A stretch of 64,000 nt of DNA from a bacterium HR33 (GTDB lineage Bacteria; Gemmatimonadota; Gemmatimonadetes; Gemmatimonadales; GWC2-71-9). How positions within the stretch are numbered: the first letter of the stretch is position 1; every line of letters begins with the position of its first letter. The translations under genes and the position numbers were made by a program. Location of the stretch: positions 372,001-436,000 of the forward strand of contig BEIJ01000001.1 of NCBI GenBank assembly GCA_002923375.1, given 5' to 3'. Shown here one piece after another: positions 34,007 to 43,360 of the stretch. The notes under the pieces are model-generated. The model was not told where the DNA came from. It saw nothing but the letters and a program-made list of their open reading frames with translations, and did no database searches.

Positions 34007-35119
34007 ATGAGCGCCAATCCCGATCTGATAATCGTCGGCGCGGGGGCGATAGGAACCGCCTGCGCCCGGGCTTTGGCCAGCCGCGGCGTCTCGGTGCTGC
34101 TGGTCGAGGCGGGACCCAAGCCGGGAGCAGCCACCCCGGCATCGGCCGGGATGCTGGCTCCCCTGGTCGAGACCAACAGAGACGACCCGATGCTCGCTCT
34201 TTGCGTGCGGGCCCGCGATCTGTATCGCGAACTCGCACCGGCACTAAGGGACGAAACCGGCATCGACATCGGCCTATGGACCTCGGGCATCCTCACAGTC
34301 GCGTTTAGCGAAGAAGAGCTGGAACAGTTAAAAGAGGAAGTCGCCTGGCAGAGACAGCAGGGCTACCACGCCGAGTGGCTTACCCCCGAAGAGATCAAGG
34401 AAAGACACCCGGGGATTTATCCGGCGATTCTGGGCGGAGTGCTTGCCGCCGAGGACGGAGCTCTGGACCCCCTGGCGCTGAACGAAGCGATGTTGAGAAG
34501 CGCCATGGCGCGCGGGGCCAATCTGCTCCAAGGGGAACGGGTGGACGAGCTGGTAATCCGAGACGGCCGGCTTACTGCAGTACGCACCGCTACCCGCACG
34601 ATTTCCGCAGGAGCGGCGGTGATCGCCGCGGGCTGCTGGTCCGGCAGGATCAGCGGGCTTCCTAGACCGCTTTCGGTCGAACCGGTAAGAGGCCAACTGG
34701 TTGCCTTGGATTGGCCGGCCGGAGAGCCACCCGGAATAGTTTACGCGGGACAGGGCTACCTGCTTAAACGCGGCAACGAGGCGATCGCCGGAACCACGGT
34801 GGAACACGTAGGCTTCGATCCGGGAGTCACCGAAGCCGGAATCGCATCGATCCTGGCCACGGCCCGAAAAGTTTTCCCCGCCCTGGCTGGCAAACCGGTC
34901 CTGCGGCAGTGGGCCGGATTGAGACCCGGCACCCCCGACGGCAGGCCGATGGTAGGTCGGGATCCCGAGATTCCTAACCTGTGGTACGCCACCGGACACG
35001 GCCGCCACGGGATCCTGCTCGCCGCCCTAACCGGCGAGATTATCGCCAACCTCTTTGCCGGTGAAAAGCAGGAATACGATCTCAGCCCCCTAGACCCCAG
35101 CCGCTTCTGGAGCCAATAG
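34007..35119 (+). CDS. thiO: Glycine oxidase ThiO-like FAD oxidoreductase
   Basis: 370 residues. FAD-binding Rossmann motif LIIVGAGAIGTACARALASRG at the N-terminus, followed by a typical SAGMLAPLVE segment of ThiO and a late GTPDGRPMVG before the flavin-contacting TGHGRHGILLAALTG. ThiO oxidises glycine to iminoacetate for the thiazole part of thiamine; D-amino acid oxidases are close relatives, and since no thi genes are nearby, amine or D-amino-acid oxidation is an alternative. It begins the plus-strand metabolic block; lipA follows after 60 bases. Confidence 0.8.
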   Translation: MSANPDLIIVGAGAIGTACARALASRGVSVLLVEAGPKPGAATPASAGMLAPLVETNRDDPMLALCVRARDLYRELAPALRDETGIDIGLWTSGILTVAFSEEELEQLKEEVAWQRQQGYHAEWLTPEEIKERHPGIYPAILGGVLAAEDGALDPLALNEAMLRSAMARGANLLQGERVDELVIRDGRLTAVRTATRTISAGAAVIAAGCWSGRISGLPRPLSVEPVRGQLVALDWPAGEPPGIVYAGQGYLLKRGNEAIAGTTVEHVGFDPGVTEAGIASILATARKVFPALAGKPVLRQWAGLRPGTPDGRPMVGRDPEIPNLWYATGHGRHGILLAALTGEIIANLFAGEKQEYDLSPLDPSRFWSQ

Positions 35120-35137
35120 CATCAACCGGATGGTTGA

Positions 35138-35159
35138 ACCAGGTCGGAGGGCTCCTGGT
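35138..35159. other. Inverted repeat before lipA
   Basis: ACCAGG and CCTGGT form a 6-bp stem around a 10-base loop, ending 20 bases before the lipA start. It may act as an operator or leader hairpin for lipA or the downstream PDH genes, or be chance. Confidence 0.25.
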
Positions 35160-35179
35160 ACAGCGACGCTCGGGGGACT

Positions 35180-36109
35180 ATGTTTCGCTCCGCCATGGAA
35201 TTGGTACAGCTAACAGTCAGAGGCCGGCCGGTCGAGGGCCGGGACCCGGCACGCAAGCCAAAGTGGCTCAAGGTACGCGCGCCAGGCGGTCCGGTATATA
35301 CCGAAGTCAAAAAGCTCATGCGGGAACTCGCCCTCCATACCGTGTGCGAGGAAGCGCATTGTCCCAACGTCGGCGAGTGTTGGGAACACCGGGCGGCGAC
35401 TTTCATGGTGTTGGGGGACGTGTGTACCAGAAACTGCGCTTACTGCGCGGTGGCCCACGGCACTCCCGCCCCCTACGATCCCGAAGAACCGGTACGCCTG
35501 GCTGAGGCGGTAGCCCGCCTCGGCCTCAAGCACGTGGTAATCACCAGCGTAGATCGCGACGATCTGCCCAACGGCGGGGCCGAGATCTTCGCCGGCTGCG
35601 TATACGAGATACGCAAGCGGCTTCCCGATACCTCCGTCGAACTTCTGATCCCCGACTTCAAAGGATCGGCCGAGGCGTTGAGGATTGTGGTGGAAGCGCA
35701 GCCCGACATCCTGAACCACAACCTGGAGACGGTAAGACGCCTCTATCCCATGGTGCGGCCCGGAGGCAGGTACGACCGAGCCTTGAGCCTACTGGCCCGG
35801 GCCAAGGAGATGGCTCCCGACTTGATAACCAAGTCGGGGATCATTTGCGGCATGGGAGAAGAGTGGGACGAGTTGATCGTGGCGATGGAGGACCTGCGTT
35901 CTTGCGGGGTGGAAATCCTCACGCTGGGGCAGTATCTGCGACCCTCGGCGGCACACCTGGCGGTGGCCCGTTACTACCATCCCGACGAGTTCGCCCAGCT
36001 CAAAGAGATCGGGCTCGGCCTCGGCTTCAGGCATGTCGAGGCCGGCCCCCTGGTGCGGTCTTCCTACCACGCCTGGGAGCAGGCCCAGCGCGTTTCTCAG
36101 CCAAGCTGA
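35180..36109 (+). CDS. lipA: Lipoyl synthase (radical SAM)
   Basis: 309 residues, normal length. LipA inserts two sulfur atoms into octanoyl groups on lipoyl domains. The auxiliary cluster motif VCEEAHCPNVGECWEH (C-x4-C-x5-C) and the radical-SAM motif CTRNCAYCAV (C-x3-C-x2-C) are intact, with the C-terminal serine ligand in RSSYHAWEQA. The gene stands directly before the pyruvate dehydrogenase operon and lipB is at its end, so lipoylation and its main client are co-located. Start ATG 35180 follows a GGGGG stretch; the next in-frame ATG (MELVQLT) is possible. Confidence 0.96.
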   Translation: MFRSAMELVQLTVRGRPVEGRDPARKPKWLKVRAPGGPVYTEVKKLMRELALHTVCEEAHCPNVGECWEHRAATFMVLGDVCTRNCAYCAVAHGTPAPYDPEEPVRLAEAVARLGLKHVVITSVDRDDLPNGGAEIFAGCVYEIRKRLPDTSVELLIPDFKGSAEALRIVVEAQPDILNHNLETVRRLYPMVRPGGRYDRALSLLARAKEMAPDLITKSGIICGMGEEWDELIVAMEDLRSCGVEILTLGQYLRPSAAHLAVARYYHPDEFAQLKEIGLGLGFRHVEAGPLVRSSYHAWEQAQRVSQPS

Positions 36110-36122
36110 AGTGGAGTGTACG

Positions 36123-37121
36123 ATGGCCCAACCTGCTACCGTTACCGAGCTGAATCCCGAGCAGCGGCCGTTTTACCACGAGCTGCTCCGCCAAATGCTT
36201 CTCATTCGGGTATTCGAGGAGCGGGCGGGAGAGGCTTATGCTCAAGGTAAGATCGGAGGTTTTTGTCACCTCTACATCGGCCAGGAAGCGGTTGCCGTAG
36301 GAGCGATCGCCGCTCTGAGACCGGACGATTACATCTTTGCCAGCTACCGGGAGCACGCCCATGCATTGGCCCGGGGTACCAGCGCCCGGGCGGTGATGGC
36401 CGAGCTGTTCGGCAAGGTCACCGGGTGTTCGCGGGGCAAGGGCGGATCGATGCATCTGTTCGACGTGGAACGGGGCTTCATGGGCGGACACGCCATAGTA
36501 GGTTCTCACATACCGCTGGCGGCGGGAGCTGCTTTCGCCTGCAAGTACCTGGGGACGGACCGAATTAGTGTTTGCTTTTTCGGAGAGGCGGCGGCTAATA
36601 TCGGCGCCTTCCACGAGACACTGAACATGGCCGCCTTGTGGAAATTGCCTGCGGTGTTCATTTGCGAGAACAATCGCTACGGAATGGGTACCGCGCTGGA
36701 GCGGGCGGCGGCGGTGTACGACATCGCCCAGCGGGCCTGTGCCTACGACATGGCTTCGGAGGTAGTGGACGGGATGGATGTCTTGGCGGTCTACGAAGCT
36801 ACCCGGCGAGCGGCGCAGCGAGCCCGGGAAGAGAGCCGGCCCACGCTGATCGAAGCGAGGACTTACCGCTATATGGGACACTCCATGGCGGATCCGATTC
36901 ACGGGCACTATCGGACCAAGGAGGAGTTGGAGGAACAAAAGAAGCGGGATCCGATCCAGGGACTGAAGCGGCGGTTGGTGGAGGAAGGGCTCTTGGACGA
37001 CGAGGAGTACGCCGAGATGGAGCGCCGTGTCAACCAGGAAGTGGAAGACGCGTTGCGGTTCGCCGACGAAAGTCCGGATCCCGACTTGAGCGAGCTGTAC
37101 ACCGACGTTTACAAGGAATAG
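36123..37121 (+). CDS. pdhA: Pyruvate dehydrogenase E1 component, alpha subunit
   Basis: 332 residues from the ATG at 36123, 13 bases after lipA; a longer frame is spurious. The thiamine-diphosphate motif is visible as [20 protein letters not shown] (a GDG variant, GEA) with the closing NN-type region [14 protein letters not shown], and the phosphorylation-loop region [15 protein letters not shown] and [20 protein letters not shown]. With pdhB it decarboxylates pyruvate (or a branched 2-oxo acid) and reductively acylates the lipoyl arm of E2. The two-gene E1 is typical of this branch. Call firm for family; pyruvate versus branched substrate is inferred from context with lipA and lpdA. Confidence 0.93.
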   Translation: MAQPATVTELNPEQRPFYHELLRQMLLIRVFEERAGEAYAQGKIGGFCHLYIGQEAVAVGAIAALRPDDYIFASYREHAHALARGTSARAVMAELFGKVTGCSRGKGGSMHLFDVERGFMGGHAIVGSHIPLAAGAAFACKYLGTDRISVCFFGEAAANIGAFHETLNMAALWKLPAVFICENNRYGMGTALERAAAVYDIAQRACAYDMASEVVDGMDVLAVYEATRRAAQRAREESRPTLIEARTYRYMGHSMADPIHGHYRTKEELEEQKKRDPIQGLKRRLVEEGLLDDEEYAEMERRVNQEVEDALRFADESPDPDLSELYTDVYKE

Positions 37122-37125
37122 CGCC

Positions 37126-38106
37126 ATGCCGGTACTGACCTATCGGGATGCTCTGAATCAGGCTCTGCGAGAGGAGATGCAGCGGGACCCGAACGTCTTT
37201 TTGATGGGCGAGGAGGTAGGTGTCTATCAGGGCGCCTACAAAGTGAGTCGCGGCTTGTTGCAAGAGTTCGGCGAGCACAGGGTGGTCGATACCCCCATAG
37301 CCGAGCTGGGCTTCGCCGGAATCGGCGTGGGCGCTGCGATGGCCGGACTGAGACCGGTCATAGAATTCATGACTTGGAACTTTGCCCTCCTGGCCATCGA
37401 CGAAGTGGTCAACTCCGCGGCGAAGATGCTTTACATGTCGGGGGGCCAGATCCCCATACCGATAGTCTTCCGGGGACCGGGAGGTGCCGCTCTGCAGCTC
37501 GCGGCCCAGCACTCCCAAGCCTTCGAAGCCTGGTACGCTCACGTGCCGGGGCTCAAGGTGGTCGCCCCATCTACACCCTATGACGCCAAGGGCCTGCTGA
37601 AAAGCGCCATCCGGGACGACAACCCCGTGGTTTTCCTGGAAGGCGAAATGCTCTACAACGTGCGGGGGGAGGTGCCGGAGGAAGAATATCTCATCCCCCT
37701 TGGTGTAGCGGATATCAAGCGGCCGGGTGATGACGTGACCGTCATTTGCCACTCCAAGACCGTGGCCGTGGCGCTCAAGGCGGCCGAAGAACTCGCCGGG
37801 GAGGGAATTTCCGCCGAAGTGATCGATCTGCGCACCATCCGCCCCCTGGACACCGACACCATATTGAAGAGCGTGATGAAAACCAACCGTTGCGTGATCG
37901 TGGAGGAAGGATGGCCCTTTTGCGGCGTGGGGGCCCAGGTCGCTTACGAGATCCAGCGGGGGGCGTTCGACTATCTGGATGCGCCGATAGAGCGGGTAAC
38001 CGGAGCGGACGTTCCGATGCCTTACAACAAGCATTTGGAGCGAGCCGCCAAGCCCGCGGTCTCGCAGGTCATTGAAGCGGCCAAGCGCGCCGCCTACGCC
38101 GACTGA
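37126..38106 (+). CDS. pdhB: Pyruvate dehydrogenase E1 component, beta subunit
   Basis: 326 residues, normal length, starting 4 bases after pdhA stops. It supplies the transketolase-like pyrimidine domain ([18 protein letters not shown], with the catalytic glutamate in the MGEEVG region), [20 protein letters not shown] and [20 protein letters not shown], and a transketolase C-terminal domain ([31 protein letters not shown]). It forms the alpha2beta2 E1 with PdhA. Its stop is two bases before the pdhC start. Confidence 0.95.
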   Translation: MPVLTYRDALNQALREEMQRDPNVFLMGEEVGVYQGAYKVSRGLLQEFGEHRVVDTPIAELGFAGIGVGAAMAGLRPVIEFMTWNFALLAIDEVVNSAAKMLYMSGGQIPIPIVFRGPGGAALQLAAQHSQAFEAWYAHVPGLKVVAPSTPYDAKGLLKSAIRDDNPVVFLEGEMLYNVRGEVPEEEYLIPLGVADIKRPGDDVTVICHSKTVAVALKAAEELAGEGISAEVIDLRTIRPLDTDTILKSVMKTNRCVIVEEGWPFCGVGAQVAYEIQRGAFDYLDAPIERVTGADVPMPYNKHLERAAKPAVSQVIEAAKRAAYAD

Positions 38107-38108
38107 CC

Positions 38109-39341
38109 ATGGCCACCAAAGTTCTGATGGAAGCCCTCTCGCCCACCATGGAGGAAGGCAGGGTGGTGGAGTGGCTGAAAGCGGAGGGCGAGACCGTCAA
38201 AGCGGGCGACGTGCTCGCCGAAGTGGAGACCGACAAGGCGGTAATGGAGCTTCAAGCCCGCGCCGACGGAGTGCTCCGCAAAATTCTGGCGCCGGCGGGG
38301 TCCACCGTTCCCGTGGGCGATCTGGTTGCGGTAATCGCCGGACCCGACGAGGATATATCGGCTCTTCTCGAACAACGCCGCCCTGCAACCCGGTCCCAAG
38401 AGCCCGCGGCACGGACCCAACCTCGGGCGCCCGAGACGAAAGTCACGCCGGCACCGGCTCCGCCCGCCGCCGTAACGGGTGGCCAGCCGGAAAGGGCGGA
38501 CCGGATAAAGGCATCCCCCTTGGCGCGCCGCCTGGCGCGCGAGCGAGGATTGGATCTGGCGCTGATTTCGGGATCGGGTCCCGGCGGCCGAATCGTAAAG
38601 CGCGACCTGGAGCGGATAGAAGCAGCACGCCCGGCGATACCGGCCGCTATCCCGGCGGCCGCCTACCGGGACGTTCCCCTTACCCAGATGCGAAAGACCA
38701 TCGCGCGCCGACTAGTGGAGTCGCTGGGGCCGGTCCCTCACTTCTTCCTGACGGTGGAAGTGGACATGGAAAGAGCGTGGGATGCGAGGGAGGCGCTCAA
38801 CGCTCTGGGAGAGGAACCCCGGATCTCGATCAACGACATTATCCTGAAGGTGGTGGCAACTGCCTTGACCCGGCACCCAGAATGCAACGCCTGGTGGCAG
38901 GGAGACCACATTCGCTACTTCAACGAGGTCCATTTGGGCATGGCGGTGGCGATCGAGGACGGGCTCATAACACCGGTGCTGCGAAATGCGGAGCGCAAGT
39001 CGTTGCGGGAGATCGCTCTGGAAGCGCGGGATCTGGCGGAAAGGGCTCGAGCGCGCAAACTCAAACCCGAAGAGTACACCGGAAGCACCTTCTCGGTGTC
39101 CAACTTGGGAATGTTGGGTATCGACGAGTTCACCGCGGTGATCAATCCGCCGGAGGCGGGGATCATCGCGGTGGGGGCCGTTACCCAGCAACCGGTGGTT
39201 CACAACGGGTCGGTAACCGTGCGGCGCCGGATGCGGCTCACCATGAGCTGCGATCACCGGGTAATCGATGGAGCAACCGGAGCGAGATTCCTCCAGACCG
39301 TCAAGCGGATGCTGGAGAACCCTCTAGCGTTGGTGTGGTAG
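38109..39341 (+). CDS. pdhC: Dihydrolipoamide acyltransferase, E2 of pyruvate dehydrogenase
   Basis: 410 residues with three parts. The lipoyl domain (residues 1-78) has the lipoylated lysine K43 in VETDKAVMELQA. A Pro/Ala/Thr-rich linker leads to the E1/E3-binding domain (ASPLARRLARERGLDLALIS, then GSGPGGRIVKRDL). The catalytic acyltransferase domain ends with the active-site CDHRVIDGATGARFL. It forms the core of the complex and passes the acetyl group to CoA. Only one lipoyl domain is present. It lies two bases from pdhB and 45 bases before lpdA. Confidence 0.95.
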   Translation: MATKVLMEALSPTMEEGRVVEWLKAEGETVKAGDVLAEVETDKAVMELQARADGVLRKILAPAGSTVPVGDLVAVIAGPDEDISALLEQRRPATRSQEPAARTQPRAPETKVTPAPAPPAAVTGGQPERADRIKASPLARRLARERGLDLALISGSGPGGRIVKRDLERIEAARPAIPAAIPAAAYRDVPLTQMRKTIARRLVESLGPVPHFFLTVEVDMERAWDAREALNALGEEPRISINDIILKVVATALTRHPECNAWWQGDHIRYFNEVHLGMAVAIEDGLITPVLRNAERKSLREIALEARDLAERARARKLKPEEYTGSTFSVSNLGMLGIDEFTAVINPPEAGIIAVGAVTQQPVVHNGSVTVRRRMRLTMSCDHRVIDGATGARFLQTVKRMLENPLALVW

Positions 39342-39386
39342 GCGGTCGGACAGGCTAGAACCTTCACTCGAATCCAAGACACTGCG

Positions 39387-40784
39387 ATGAACGAGAAGCA
39401 ATTCGACGTAATCATCTTAGGAGGAGGACCCGCGGGATACGTCTGCGCGATCCGCTCGGCCCAGCTGGGAATGCGCACCGCGGTGGTGGAGCGGAACAAG
39501 TTGGGCGGCGTTTGCGTGAACGTGGGCTGCATCCCGAGCAAGGCGCTTTTGCACAGCGCCTGGGTGGCGAACTTGATTCGCCACGACGCCAAAGAGCTGG
39601 GAATAGAAGTGGGAGACGTCAAGCTGGACTTCGGCGCCGCCATGCGCCGATCTCGAGCCGTAAGCGAGCAGAACTCCAAGGGCGTGGAGTTTCTGATGAA
39701 AAAGCACAAGGTCACGGTATTGCGGGGACAGGGCAAGTTGGCCGGCGGGCTCCAGGTGGAAGTGGACGGCCAGAAGTACGCGGCGGCCAAGGGCGTGGTG
39801 CTGGCTACCGGGACCCGGGTCAAAGGCCTCCCTCAGGCGGGCTTGGAGATCGACGGAAAGTCGGTCATTTCCTCGGACGAAGCTTTGTTTTTGGAAAAGG
39901 CGCCGGAGAGTATCGCGATAGTGGGCGCCGGTGCGGTGGGAATGGAGTTCGCCGACATCTTCAACGCCTTCGGCTCCAAGGTCACCATCATCGAGATCTT
40001 GCCCCGCGTCCTGCCCAACGAGGACGCCGAAAGCTCGGCCGCCATAGCCAAGGTTTACAAGCGCAGAAAGATCGACATCCTCACCGGAGCCAAGGTCAAG
40101 GGCGCCAAGGTGGGTTCCGGAGCGGTAACGCTGGAGGTGGAGGTGGAAGGCAAGGTGCAGAAGCTCCAGGCGGAGAAGGTGCTGATGGCGGCGGGCCGGG
40201 CGCTCAACGTGGACGGCATCGGCTTGGAACAGGCTGGAGTCAAGCTGGACGAACGAGGCTTTGTGAAAGTCGACCGCGACCTGCGCACCACCGCCGAGGG
40301 GATTTACTGTATCGGAGACATTGCCGGACCGCCGATGCTGGCCCACAAGGGCAGCCGCGAAGGGGTGTACGTGGCGGAGTTGCTGGCGGGCAAAAAGCCC
40401 CATCCCATCAGGTACGACAACATACCCAGCGTGACCTACTGCCATCCCGAGGTGGCCAGTATCGGGCTGACCGAAGAGCAGTGCAAGGAAAAGGGACTGG
40501 ACTACGTCGTGGGGAGGTTCCCGTTTTCCGCCAACGGCCGCGCCCGAGCGGCGAACGAGACCGACGGCTTCGTGAAGATCATCCGGGATCGCAAGTACGG
40601 GGAGATTCTGGGAGCGCACATCGTAGCCTCCCATGCCAGCGAGTTGATCCATGAACTCGCAGTGGCGAGGGAGAACGAATACACGGTGGAAGAGATAGAG
40701 CTGGCGGTGCACGCTCACCCCACGCTTTCGGAAGCGGTGGCCGAAGCGGCGCTGGATTCTTTGGGTAGAGTGATGCATGTCTGA
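39387..40784 (+). CDS. lpdA: Dihydrolipoyl dehydrogenase (E3)
   Basis: 465 residues. FAD motif VIILGGGPAGYVCAIRSAQLG, redox disulfide C43/C48 in GGVCVNVGCIP, NAD-binding motif IAIVGAGAVGMEFADIF, and the C-terminal active-site HAHPTLSEAV with the catalytic His. It reoxidises the dihydrolipoyl arms of PdhC and probably of GcvH (L protein of glycine cleavage). An in-frame stop overlaps the start of the small membrane protein gene by 8 bases. Nothing unusual. Confidence 0.96.
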   Translation: MNEKQFDVIILGGGPAGYVCAIRSAQLGMRTAVVERNKLGGVCVNVGCIPSKALLHSAWVANLIRHDAKELGIEVGDVKLDFGAAMRRSRAVSEQNSKGVEFLMKKHKVTVLRGQGKLAGGLQVEVDGQKYAAAKGVVLATGTRVKGLPQAGLEIDGKSVISSDEALFLEKAPESIAIVGAGAVGMEFADIFNAFGSKVTIIEILPRVLPNEDAESSAAIAKVYKRRKIDILTGAKVKGAKVGSGAVTLEVEVEGKVQKLQAEKVLMAAGRALNVDGIGLEQAGVKLDERGFVKVDRDLRTTAEGIYCIGDIAGPPMLAHKGSREGVYVAELLAGKKPHPIRYDNIPSVTYCHPEVASIGLTEEQCKEKGLDYVVGRFPFSANGRARAANETDGFVKIIRDRKYGEILGAHIVASHASELIHELAVARENEYTVEEIELAVHAHPTLSEAVAEAALDSLGRVMHV

Positions 40785-41190
40785 GGCGGCCCCATCGAAC
40801 CCGGTATCGCTGGTCCTGGGAAGCGCCGCCGCCGGAGCATCGTTCGGCGCCGCGGCTACCACAGCGGGAGTAACCCTGTTCAGAACGCTTCAGAGCGAGA
40901 CCGGCCCCCTCAGCGGCGACGGGGGGTTTTTGATGCTGACCGCCGGTCTCCTGGCGGGAATAGGATGCGCTTTTACCACCGCCTGGTTGCTGGCTAAAAG
41001 GGTACCGGACCTGTGGCGCCGGGGTGCCGTGGGCTTCATCGCCGTCTTCGGATCTTTGCTCCTCTCCGGAGCGGCGGCGCCGGCCGACGCTCTGGGCGGC
41101 ACGGGGGGACTGGTAGGCTATCTACTCGCCCTGTTGGCGGCGGGGGTTTGGTCTCTCACTCGGGCGCGCCGCGCGGCGGGGGAGCCGTGA
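40777..41190 (+). CDS. Four-helix membrane protein of unknown function
   Basis: 137 residues with about four hydrophobic segments (near residues 10-32, 50-72, 82-104 and 108-128), Gly/Ala-rich throughout, and a short basic tail RARRAAGEP. No family is recognised. It is sandwiched between lpdA (8-base overlap) and lipB (GTGA overlap), so it is certainly translated with them, but the sequence does not reveal a link to lipoylation. Confidence 0.65.
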   Translation: MSEAAPSNPVSLVLGSAAAGASFGAAATTAGVTLFRTLQSETGPLSGDGGFLMLTAGLLAGIGCAFTTAWLLAKRVPDLWRRGAVGFIAVFGSLLLSGAAAPADALGGTGGLVGYLLALLAAGVWSLTRARRAAGEP

Positions 41191-41882
41191 GCCAGGACTT
41201 GGAAGTGGTTGGACTGGGCCGCATCCCCTACACCGAGGCCCTGGAACTGCAGCGGCGCCTGGCCAAGGAAAGAATCGAAAAGCGCCGCAAGAACGACCTC
41301 CTGCTCCTGGTGGAGCATCCTCCGGTGGTCACCCTGGGACGCGGGTTTCGCCCCGAACACCTGAGTACTCCGCAAGCCCTGCTCCAAGCCAGGGGGATCG
41401 AGGTTCACGAAATCGAGCGGGGAGGAGACGTAACCTTTCACGGACCGGGCCAGCTGGTGGGATATCCGATTTTCGACCTGACCGAGCACCGCACGGACCT
41501 CCACTGGTTTCTGCGGCAACTGGAACAGGCTCTGATCGTGGCTCTGGAGGAGTTCGGCATCGAGGCCGGTCGCCGGGAAGGTTACACCGGCGTATGGGTA
41601 CTGGATCGCAAGATCGCGAGCATCGGGATCCACGTCAGGCAATGGGTGACGTGGCACGGCTTCGCCCTCAATGTGACGACCGACCTCTCTTACTTCGATC
41701 TGATAGTGCCCTGCGGAATCCCCGGTGTGAGAATGACCAGCATTCAAAAGGAGCTCGAAGAGAAAGCGCCCCGGGATCTCTGGGCCCGCACCTTGGAGAG
41801 CGTGGTACTGGGGTTCGCCCAGGTATTCGGACAGCGCCCTCAGATGGTTCCTTTGGAGGAAGTGGCCGAAGCGATCACCTAG
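41187..41882 (+). CDS. lipB: Octanoyltransferase LipB
   Basis: 231 residues from the GTG in the GTGA overlap; the longer upstream frame belongs to the neighbouring gene's shadow. LipB moves octanoyl from acyl carrier protein to a lipoyl-domain lysine, and LipA then adds sulfur. The substrate loop RGGDVTFHGPGQLVGYPI, the catalytic K142 in DRKIASIGIHVR, and the acyl-accepting C176 in VPCGIPGVRMTS are all intact. It closes the lipA-pdh-lpd-lipB block and overlaps the convergent M20 gene by 8 bases. It coexists with the LplA/LipM-like protein at 19770. Confidence 0.95.
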   Translation: MSQDLEVVGLGRIPYTEALELQRRLAKERIEKRRKNDLLLLVEHPPVVTLGRGFRPEHLSTPQALLQARGIEVHEIERGGDVTFHGPGQLVGYPIFDLTEHRTDLHWFLRQLEQALIVALEEFGIEAGRREGYTGVWVLDRKIASIGIHVRQWVTWHGFALNVTTDLSYFDLIVPCGIPGVRMTSIQKELEEKAPRDLWARTLESVVLGFAQVFGQRPQMVPLEEVAEAIT

Positions 41883-43254
41883 AGCGGTGCAGCTCTGTTC
41901 CCATTAGCTCGAAAAAGCGTCCAAATACTCGGATCCCCTTCCAGAACTGATTCAGGTTGATCTTCTCGTTGGGGGCATGCAGCCGGTCGTCGGGCAGGCC
42001 GATACCGGCAAGAATTACCGGGGCCCGGCGCTTGCCCAGCGCCGGAACAATGGGAATCGAGCCACCGGAGCGAGTGAAAACCACTCCGCGTCCCTCGACC
42101 TCACGGAAAGCCCGGTCGATCAGCTCGAACGGCTTGGCGCTGGTGTCCACCAGCACGGGATCCGCACCGTGGACGAACCGTACGGTGACGGTGGCATACT
42201 TGGGCGCCAGCCGTTTCACCGCCGCCGCAAGCTGCCGTTGGACCGTACGGTAGCGCTGGTTGGGCACCAGGCGCAAACTCACCTTGGCCGTAGCCACTGC
42301 GGGAATAACGGTCTTGGCCCCCTCCGCCGTAAACCCTCCCGCTATGCCGTGAATCTCGAACGTCGGGAGCGCCCAGGTGCGCTCCAGCGGACTGTACCCT
42401 TTGAGCCCGGTCAGCGCTTTGGCACCCACCTCCTCGCGCAGGTACTTGCGCTCGTTGAAGGGCAGTTTCTTCCAGCCTTCCAGTTCCTTTTTTGAAGGGC
42501 GCTTCACAGCCTGATACAGACCGGGGATATTGATCCGCCCGTCGGGTGACTTGAGCCGGGCCAACAAGTGCACCAGTGTCTCATGAGCATTGGGGGCCAC
42601 TCCTCCGTAAAGCCCCGAGTGAAGGTCGCTCTTCAGCGTTCTCACCTCGATCTCCGCGTAACACAGACCCCTGAGACCAGTCTCCACCGAGGGCCAACCG
42701 GGAGCGAAGTAGGGCATGTCGGACACCAGGACGGCGTCGGCCTCTACCCGGTGCGGCTCCCGCTCGAGCAGATCGAACAGCACCATACTCCCCGATTCTT
42801 CCTGGCCTTCGATCAAAAACCGGACGTTGACCGGAGGCTCACCGTTGCTGCTCACCGCCTCGAACGCCTTGACGATGGCGAAGACTTGGCCTTTGTCGTC
42901 GGTAGCGCCCCGGGCCACCAAGTCGCCGTTTCGCTCCGTCGGTTCGAAGGGAGGACTTTCCCACAGCTCCAAAGGATCGGGCGGCTGCACGTCGTAGTGG
43001 CCGTACACCAGCACCGTGGGTCTTCCGTCCCTCTTAGGCCCCTCGGCCCACACCACGGGGTGGGTGTCGCTACCCAAGAGTTCGATCTGCCGGCAGCCCA
43101 GGGCGGCGAGATGATCGGCCACCCATTGAGCGGCCTTTCTGCAGTCTGCGGCATGGGCCGGCGTGGTGGAGATGGAAGGTATCCTGAGGAAGCTCTTTAG
43201 TTCCTCCAGGATTCGCTCGCGATTCCGGTCTATGAAGTCGGTCAAGGTGTCCAT
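41875..43254 (-). CDS. M20-family metallopeptidase (dipeptidase)
   Basis: 459 residues from the ATG at 43254. M20 zinc-binding pattern: VLVYGHYDVQPPDPLELW (H and D of the first site), GATDDKGQVFAI, and FLIEGQEESGS (catalytic Glu pair), with the dimerisation domain in the middle. The layout matches the carnosinase-like/PepV-type dipeptidase group rather than ArgE. It probably cleaves short peptides in the cytoplasm. The minus-strand start is 8 bases after a TATATT sequence, so the message could be nearly leaderless. It is a single gene, divergent from glutamate dehydrogenase. Confidence 0.9.
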   Translation of the reverse strand: MDTLTDFIDRNRERILEELKSFLRIPSISTTPAHAADCRKAAQWVADHLAALGCRQIELLGSDTHPVVWAEGPKRDGRPTVLVYGHYDVQPPDPLELWESPPFEPTERNGDLVARGATDDKGQVFAIVKAFEAVSSNGEPPVNVRFLIEGQEESGSMVLFDLLEREPHRVEADAVLVSDMPYFAPGWPSVETGLRGLCYAEIEVRTLKSDLHSGLYGGVAPNAHETLVHLLARLKSPDGRINIPGLYQAVKRPSKKELEGWKKLPFNERKYLREEVGAKALTGLKGYSPLERTWALPTFEIHGIAGGFTAEGAKTVIPAVATAKVSLRLVPNQRYRTVQRQLAAAVKRLAPKYATVTVRFVHGADPVLVDTSAKPFELIDRAFREVEGRGVVFTRSGGSIPIVPALGKRRAPVILAGIGLPDDRLHAPNEKINLNQFWKGIRVFGRFFELMGTELHRSR

Positions 43255-43360
43255 GGCCCCGTAATATAGACCCCGAGTACCGGAGTGCCAGCGCCCGCCC
43301 CTTGCCAACCGCTGCGAGCAGTGGAGATTCTCCACCACCCCGAGCAAGGAGAAGACGCAG

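Noticed and set aside
38072-39358. A 428-residue plus-strand frame overlapping pdhC
   Set aside because: Gly/Arg-rich nonsense in a different frame from the clear E2 acyltransferase.
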